DNA of 10,087 nucleotides, taken from an uncultured Clostridia bacterium (GTDB taxonomy: Bacteria > Bacillota > Clostridia > Lachnospirales > Lachnospiraceae). The notes beneath the pieces are model-generated. The model was not told the origin of the DNA. It did no database searches and saw nothing but the letters and a program-made list of their open reading frames with translations. The position numbers and the translations under genes are program-made. Position 1 is the stretch's first letter. Every line of letters starts with the position of its first letter. Shown here piece after piece: positions 6,723-10,087 of this stretch. The stretch covers positions 1-10,087 of the forward strand of contig CALASV010000056.1 of the NCBI GenBank assembly GCA_937888895.1, given 5' to 3'.

Positions 6723-6780
6723 TTTAAATAGTATTACATAAAAGGTAAAAAAATACTATTTAAAAATTTATTTTATGTAA
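6723..6780 (+). repeat. two interleaved inverted repeats in the leader of the 6798 gene
   Basis: Repeat A is a perfect 13-base inverted repeat: TTTAAATAGTATT (6723-6735) with AATACTATTTAAA (6752-6764). Repeat B is a perfect 10-base inverted repeat: TTACATAAAA (6734-6743) with TTTTATGTAA (6771-6780). The order is A, B, A', B', so the first arm of B lies in the loop of A and pairs beyond it, as in an H-type pseudoknot. If A takes the two shared bases, B still keeps 8 pairs. The ribosome site GGAAGGAG begins two bases after B'. No convincing promoter is seen: TTGGAT (6713-6718) has only a poor -10 partner that falls inside the repeats. It could be an RNA structure or a paired operator; AT-richness lowers the significance of B more than of A. 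Confidence 0.5.
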
Positions 6781-6797
6781 AAGGAAGGAGTAAAAAG

Positions 6798-7910
6798 ATG
6801 AATGATATTGAAAAATATGAGAAGTTAAAACAGCAAAGATTAGAAAGACAATTTGAAAAAACATTTGAGGATATAGAATGGGAAAAGAAGTTAAGTTCAA
6901 ATTGTCTAGGTGATATTTTTTCAGATTATACAAAAGAAGATTTGAAAGAAATTGCAAAACAAAAAGGACTTACGAATATTTCAAAGTATAAAAAACAAGC
7001 ATTGATTCGTCATTTAGTAGAGTATATGTTACAAAAAGATGTTATGAGACATTATTTTTTATATTTACAAGATGAGGAATTAAAAGAATTTGAAAATGCC
7101 TTGAATACAAATGGCCTGTATGTACCACAGGATTTAATGAATACGATGATGTTAGAAGAAGCTTGTTATATTGGGGTATTAGAAGATGATAGAATTTTAG
7201 TTCCAAAAGATGTTGCTAGTGTATATCGTTCTTTTTATGGAGAAGAATTTGAAGCAGAGAGAAAGAAAGTTAGTTATGTGTTGAGTTGTTGTGATACAGC
7301 AAATATGTTATATGGAATCACTCCTTTTTCTGTTTTAGTAAAACTTGTAGAAAAAAATGGTGAAATTCAAGTAACAGAAGAAGATATAAGAACTATTATA
7401 GAACAGATACCATCAGAATGGAAAGATTCTATATTTATAGGAGATACTCTTTATTGTGGAGATTTTTATTTTGATGATAGAGGTCTATTAGAGGTACAAG
7501 GAGAAAAAGAGTTTTATATTCCAACATTAGCTGAAATTATAGAGTTTGGAACAAAAGGATATTGTTCTACGAGTAGAGAAGTATTGAAATTAAAGAAATT
7601 TTTAATGAGAAAAGCAGATGTATTACCAGAGGAAGCAGAGGTATTATGTGCTTTATCTCAAATGCGTATCATGCAAGGATGTGAAATGGAAGATGTTCTT
7701 GATGTGTTTGAAGATTTTGGAATTGAATTTGAATTTGAACATCAGGTAGACGAATTTTTTGGACATTTAATAGAATTATGGAATGGAACAAGAATGATGA
7801 CGAATCGTGGTTTTGCTCCAAAAGAAATACATGAAGAAGAACCAGTAGAAAATATGACAGAGAAAAGTAATGTGATTGATATTTCAGAGATTACAAAAAA
7901 TAAAAAATAA
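6798..7910 (+). CDS. uncharacterised protein with SAP/Rho-N-like helical motif
   Basis: The protein is 370 residues, with GGAAGGAG (6782-6789) ahead of ATG 6798. A charged N-terminal helix (1-32) is followed by a helix-turn-helix-like segment (about 42-78) containing YTKEDLKEIAKQKGLTNISK and YKKQALIRHLVEYM. This is the pattern of SAP or Rho-N domains, small modules that bind DNA or RNA. The long middle (80-330) is mixed alpha/beta with no catalytic motif I can name. It ends in HLIELWNGTRMMTNRGFAPKEI (about 323-344), a stretch resembling the lead-in to SEC-C metal-binding tails in clostridial proteins, but the Cys/His SEC-C motif is absent. A low-complexity acidic tail closes the protein. There is no signal or membrane span. 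It heads a run with two phosphoesterase genes (28- and 39-base gaps), which suggests co-transcription but not a defined job. Function unknown. Confidence 0.75.
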   Translation: MNDIEKYEKLKQQRLERQFEKTFEDIEWEKKLSSNCLGDIFSDYTKEDLKEIAKQKGLTNISKYKKQALIRHLVEYMLQKDVMRHYFLYLQDEELKEFENALNTNGLYVPQDLMNTMMLEEACYIGVLEDDRILVPKDVASVYRSFYGEEFEAERKKVSYVLSCCDTANMLYGITPFSVLVKLVEKNGEIQVTEEDIRTIIEQIPSEWKDSIFIGDTLYCGDFYFDDRGLLEVQGEKEFYIPTLAEIIEFGTKGYCSTSREVLKLKKFLMRKADVLPEEAEVLCALSQMRIMQGCEMEDVLDVFEDFGIEFEFEHQVDEFFGHLIELWNGTRMMTNRGFAPKEIHEEEPVENMTEKSNVIDISEITKNKK

Positions 7911-7938
7911 GGTCTGTTTTTGTAAAGGGTGTGAAGAA

Positions 7939-8694
7939 ATGATATATATCACAGGAGATTGCCATGCGAATTTTCATAGACTTTCTACCAAAATATTTCC
8001 AGAACAGAAAGAAATGACAAAAGAAGATTTTGTTATTATTACAGGTGATTTTGGTGGTATTTGGGATTATAAAGGAGAAAATGCACAAGAAAAAAATTGG
8101 TTAAATTGGTTAGAACAAAAGCCATTTACGATATTATTTGTTGATGGTAATCATGAAAATCATGCTCGTTTGAACGAATTTCCAGTAAAAGAGTTTCATG
8201 GTGGTAAAGTGCATGAAATTCGTCCTTCTATTTTACATTTAATGCGTGGTGAAGTATTCGAATTGCAAGGAGAAACGATTTTTACATTTGGTGGTGCAAG
8301 AAGTCATGATATGAAAGATGGTATTTTTGAACCAGGGGATAGAAGAATTAAGCAATGGAAGTATGACTATAATAAAGAATTTCGAGTAAATCGTCAAACT
8401 TGGTGGGAAGAAGAAATGCCAAGTAAAGAAGAAATGCAATATGGGTTAGAAAATTTAAAAAAGCATGGAAATAAAGTAGATATTATTTTATCGCATTGTA
8501 CTTCTTCTAGTATTCAAAAGAAAATAAAAGAGGCTTTTGCACCAGATGAATTGACAGAATATTTTGAACAATTAGAACAACTAATTGATTATAAGTATTG
8601 GATTTTTGGACATTATCATATAGACCAAAAGGTAGATGAGAAACATTTTGCATTATATCATCAAATTGTGCCTTTTCGTGTGAATGAAAAATAG
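7939..8694 (+). CDS. calcineurin-like metallophosphoesterase
   Basis: The protein is 251 residues. ATG 7939 follows AAAGGGTGTGAAG (7924-7936), a fair ribosome site; an in-frame upstream ATG at 7876 overlaps the previous gene and has none. All five metallophosphoesterase metal-binding motifs are present in order: GDCHANFH (D7, H9), GDFGGIW (D37, with Gly where many have Asp), GNHE (N71, H72, E73), SHC (H186) and GHYH (H225, H227). The two-metal site should therefore be intact, acting on a phosphoester that cannot be predicted from sequence. The protein is cytosolic, with no signal peptide. The gap to the SAP-like gene is 28 bases, and a second phosphoesterase follows 39 bases downstream. GDCHA and GDFGG place it in a different subfamily from that neighbour (SDIHG, GDVLDRG), so the two are not a recent duplication. 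Ile codons are mostly ATT, as in the rest of the main part. Confidence 0.9.
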   Translation: MIYITGDCHANFHRLSTKIFPEQKEMTKEDFVIITGDFGGIWDYKGENAQEKNWLNWLEQKPFTILFVDGNHENHARLNEFPVKEFHGGKVHEIRPSILHLMRGEVFELQGETIFTFGGARSHDMKDGIFEPGDRRIKQWKYDYNKEFRVNRQTWWEEEMPSKEEMQYGLENLKKHGNKVDIILSHCTSSSIQKKIKEAFAPDELTEYFEQLEQLIDYKYWIFGHYHIDQKVDEKHFALYHQIVPFRVNEK

Positions 8695-8733
8695 TATTGA
8701 TTTTACAAAAAAATAAGTGGAGGAAATGAAACG

Positions 8734-9282
8734 ATGAAATATGTTATTTCAGATATTCATGGCTGTTATGAAGAATTTATGGAATTATTAGAAAAAATAT
8801 CTTTTTCAGAGCAAGATGAATTATTTGTTTTAGGAGATGTATTAGATAGAGGTCCTGAACCAATCAAAACAATGCAAGAAATTATGGGTAGAAAAAATGT
8901 AACTTTTCTTTTAGGAAATCATGAGTATATGTTTGCTTTGATGTTACAATTATTAGATGATGAAGATATGGATTTTGAAGAAAAAAATAATTTATTAAAA
9001 TACATAAATGATAAAGATTATATTGTTACTCTAGAAATAGAAGGTAAACAAATGGATAGTATAGAGTTTTCAGAGGCAATAGACAAAACTTTAATTAATT
9101 ATCCTAATATTACTTTTATAATAGGTGGTTCTTATGGAATACATAATGACATAAAGAATAAAAGTAATTTAAAACTATCCTTTTCTAAAATGACTTTTCC
9201 ACATCAATTATTTAGAATAATTCTTTTAGAACAAATATATCGTGGATTTAAAATAATGAAAAATGAAAGTTATCACAAATAG
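8734..9282 (+). CDS. chimeric ORF: N-terminal metallophosphoesterase fragment joined in frame to C-terminal RlmH
   Basis: The frame is 182 codons with GTGGAGG (8717-8723) before ATG 8734. Residues 1 to about 75 are the start of a PP2A/PrpE-like phosphoesterase: MKYVISDIHGCYEE (D7, H9), LGDVLDRGPEP (D35, D38, R39) and LLGNHEYM (N62, H63). Such proteins usually run to about 230-250 residues, and the later His motifs are missing. From about residue 82 the protein is RlmH: YIVTLEIEGKQM (SAM-site strand), ITFIIGGSYGIHNDI, LKLSFSKMTFPHQLFRIILL, EQIYRGFKI and the hallmark ending YHK. RlmH is about 159 residues; its first 55-60 residues are absent, while the knotted SAM-binding part is kept. RlmH methylates pseudouridine 1915 of 23S rRNA. 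I know of no natural fusion of these two families. Ile codons are 3 ATT, 1 ATC and 1 ATA before residue 80, but 11 ATA and 4 ATT after it. It is an assembly join or a real deletion product; neither enzyme is likely to work. Confidence 0.85.
   Translation: MKYVISDIHGCYEEFMELLEKISFSEQDELFVLGDVLDRGPEPIKTMQEIMGRKNVTFLLGNHEYMFALMLQLLDDEDMDFEEKNNLLKYINDKDYIVTLEIEGKQMDSIEFSEAIDKTLINYPNITFIIGGSYGIHNDIKNKSNLKLSFSKMTFPHQLFRIILLEQIYRGFKIMKNESYHK
8950..8985 (+). other. junction between phosphoesterase and RlmH sequence (possible contig join or recombination point)
   Basis: Phosphoesterase-like sequence is last secure at GNHEYM (ending about 8931), and RlmH-like sequence is secure from about 8977. The crossover must lie between them, most likely in the 36 bases given. 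By hand count, G+C per 60-base line is 22, 22, 19 and 16 for lines starting 8161, 8281, 8821 and 8881, then 10, 14, 13 and 15 for lines starting 8941 to 9121. The region contains an A-run (AAAAAAATAA at 8991-9000) just after the crossover. Confidence 0.6.
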
Positions 9283-9295
9283 TGGTAACTTTTTT
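9266..9295 (+). terminator. rho-independent terminator overlapping the rlmH stop codon
   Basis: AAAGTTATCAC (9266-9276) pairs with GTGGTAACTTT (9282-9292), one G-T pair, 5-base loop, then Ts to 9295. The 5' arm encodes the last conserved RlmH residues (SYH) and the stop codon lies in the loop, so the gene is packed tightly against its terminator. Confidence 0.8.
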
Positions 9296-9339
9296 GAATA
9301 AAAAAAATAAATATACTCATAATTAAATAGGTGATGAAA

Positions 9340-9861
9340 ATGAAAAATTTTATAATAATACTTGGAATATTAATTACATATTTAATTATAGGAAATACAG
9401 CAGTAGAAGCAGTTAAAATACCTGATGAAGCTATAAGATTAAGAGTTGTTGCGAATAGTGACTCTAAAGAAGATCAAACCATTAAATTAAAAGTAAAAAC
9501 AGAAGTAGAAAAAGAATTATTTAATTTACTTAAAAATACTAAAGGAATTGAAGAAGCCAGAAATATAATAAATGATAATTTAGATACTATTGATAATAAA
9601 GTAAACAGTCTATTATTAAAAGAAAAATATAGACAAGGTTATGAACTTAATTTTGGATATAATTATTTTCCTGAAAAAGAATTTAATGGAATTACTTATG
9701 AAGAAGGGATGTATGAATCATTATTAATAACTTTAGGTAAAGGTGAAGGTGAAAACTGGTGGTGTGTTTTATTTCCTCCGCTTTGCCTTTTAGAAGCAGA
9801 AGAAAGCGATGAAGTAGAATATAAATTATTCATACAAGAATTAATAGAAAAATATTTATAG
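9340..9861 (+). CDS. spoIIR: stage II sporulation protein R (SpoIIR)
   Basis: The protein is 173 residues from ATG 9340, chosen because AGGTGAT (9329-9335) sits just ahead; in-frame GTG 9331 and ATG 9334 overlap that site. One N-terminal hydrophobic span (about 4-19) acts as a signal or anchor. Family motifs follow: IRLRVVANSDSKEDQTIKLK (about 32-51), LNFGYNYFPEKEFNGITY (about 103-120), YESLLITLGKGEGENWWCVL and FPPLC (to about 149). In Bacillus, SpoIIR is made in the forespore under sigma F, is secreted across the inner membrane and triggers SpoIIGA to process pro-sigma E in the mother cell. Its presence means the source organism, or a recent ancestor, forms endospores. No clear sigma-F promoter is visible in 9283-9339. 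Codon use differs from the main part of the window: all four Arg are AGA, and Ile is 12 ATA to 6 ATT. It follows the rlmH terminator and precedes the mntP-like gene. Confidence 0.92.
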   Translation: MKNFIIILGILITYLIIGNTAVEAVKIPDEAIRLRVVANSDSKEDQTIKLKVKTEVEKELFNLLKNTKGIEEARNIINDNLDTIDNKVNSLLLKEKYRQGYELNFGYNYFPEKEFNGITYEEGMYESLLITLGKGEGENWWCVLFPPLCLLEAEESDEVEYKLFIQELIEKYL

Positions 9862-9864
9862 AAT

Positions 9865-9905
9865 AAAAAAGCTTCCAATAAATAAAATTTTATAGGAGGC
9901 TTTTT
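9865..9905 (+). promoter_or_regulatory. hairpin that is both a likely spoIIR terminator and a cover for the mntP ribosome site
   Basis: AAAAAGCTTCC (9866-9876) pairs with GGAGGCTTTTT (9895-9905), one G-T pair and an 18-base loop that contains a further short AT palindrome. The GGAGG in the 3' arm is also the ribosome site of the gene starting at ATG 9908, eight bases on. The T run (9901-9905) gives it terminator form. If transcription reads through, the folded RNA would hide the ribosome site. Confidence 0.65.
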
Positions 9906-9907
9906 CT

Positions 9908-10087
9908 ATGGAAATATTTATTTTATTTATGATTGCAGTAAGTCTTAGTATGGATGCCTTTTCTTTAGCCATTGCTTATGGAACTATTGGTCTTTCAAAA
10001 AAAGAAATTAGTTTACTTTCTATTATAGTTGGAATATATCACTTCTTTATGCCAATAATAGGTATGTTTTTAGGAAAAATAATACTT
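9908..10087 (+). CDS. mntP: MntP-family manganese efflux pump, N-terminal part (cut by window end)
   Basis: The first 60 codons are visible and the gene runs off the window; full MntP proteins are about 180-200 residues. The start is fixed by GGAGG at 9895-9899. The first span (about 1-24) holds LSMDAFSLAIAYG; the SMDAF motif with its membrane-embedded Asp is the family signature in helix 1. A short loop with SKKEIS is followed by a second span starting near 36 (SIIVGIYHFFMPIIGMFLGK), with the small-residue and HFFMP pattern typical of helix 2. MntP exports Mn(II) across the cell membrane; the related YtaF-type proteins are sometimes annotated as sporulation proteins, which would fit a spoIIR neighbour. 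In several bacteria mntP is controlled by a manganese riboswitch (yybP-ykoY). I do not see that motif here; the only leader structure is the hairpin over the ribosome site. Confidence 0.8.
   Translation, partial: MEIFILFMIAVSLSMDAFSLAIAYGTIGLSKKEISLLSIIVGIYHFFMPIIGMFLGKIIL

Noticed and set aside
7876..7938. Earlier in-frame start (ATG 7876) for the phosphoesterase
   Set aside because: It overlaps the previous gene by 35 bases and has no ribosome site, and the metallophosphoesterase fold begins directly at MIYITGDCHA from ATG 7939.
9294..9323. TTGAAT, 18-base spacer, CATAAT as a promoter for spoIIR
   Set aside because: The predicted start (about 9330) would fall on the ribosome site, and SpoIIR genes are usually read by a sporulation sigma factor. 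The match is probably AT-rich chance.
1..10087. CRISPR arrays, tRNA or rRNA genes, insertion sequences, phage genes, toxin-antitoxin pairs, known riboswitches
   Set aside because: I looked for regularly spaced repeats, cloverleaf or rRNA signatures, transposase motifs with terminal inverted repeats, and conserved riboswitch cores. None was found.

Overview
The window reads as low-GC, Gram-positive (Firmicutes) chromosome. The main part (about 1 to 8950) looks like a Clostridia/Lachnospiraceae-type genome. The reasons are a cytosolic hybrid histidine kinase, an ECF sigma factor paired with a zinc-finger multi-spanning anti-sigma protein, the DUF58/transglutaminase gene pair, strong AGGAGG-like ribosome sites, short intergenic gaps and U-rich hairpin terminators. 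Every gene I can support is on the + strand. This placement is inference; there is no rRNA or tRNA in the window.

Layout. 1-2189 holds the damaged end of a DUF58 / transglutaminase operon: a DUF58 protein that stops early, a transglutaminase-DUF4129 protein lacking its usual N-terminal membrane block, and a frame-broken third gene that begins on the transglutaminase stop codon. 2241-4046 is a single-gene unit (promoter, hybrid histidine kinase/response regulator, terminator). 4025-4631 holds a possible short leader or small RNA ending in a terminator-like hairpin, followed by a 126-residue protein I do not recognise. 4650-5211 is a clean yqeY unit with promoter and terminator. 5378-6698 is an ECF sigma / anti-sigma pair with overlapping ends and a strong terminator. 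6723-8985 is an operon-like run with a leader of interleaved inverted repeats, a 370-residue protein with a SAP/Rho-N-like motif, and two different metallophosphoesterases.

The tail (about 8950-10087) is the most unusual part. The second phosphoesterase runs in frame into the C-terminal two thirds of RlmH (23S rRNA pseudouridine-1915 N3-methyltransferase). It is followed by spoIIR (sporulation signal) and the start of an mntP-like manganese exporter. Isoleucine codon use switches abruptly at the junction, from ATT-dominated to ATA-dominated. The tail may therefore come from a different genome, joined either by an assembly error or by a real recombination/deletion event. The same question hangs over the DUF58/transglutaminase junction near base 200.

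I found no CRISPR array, insertion sequence, phage module or recognisable new defence system. The best leads are the chimeric phosphoesterase-RlmH reading frame, the junction it marks, and three RNA-level structures: the interleaved repeats before 6798, the orphan terminator near 4165, and the hairpin that covers the mntP ribosome site.
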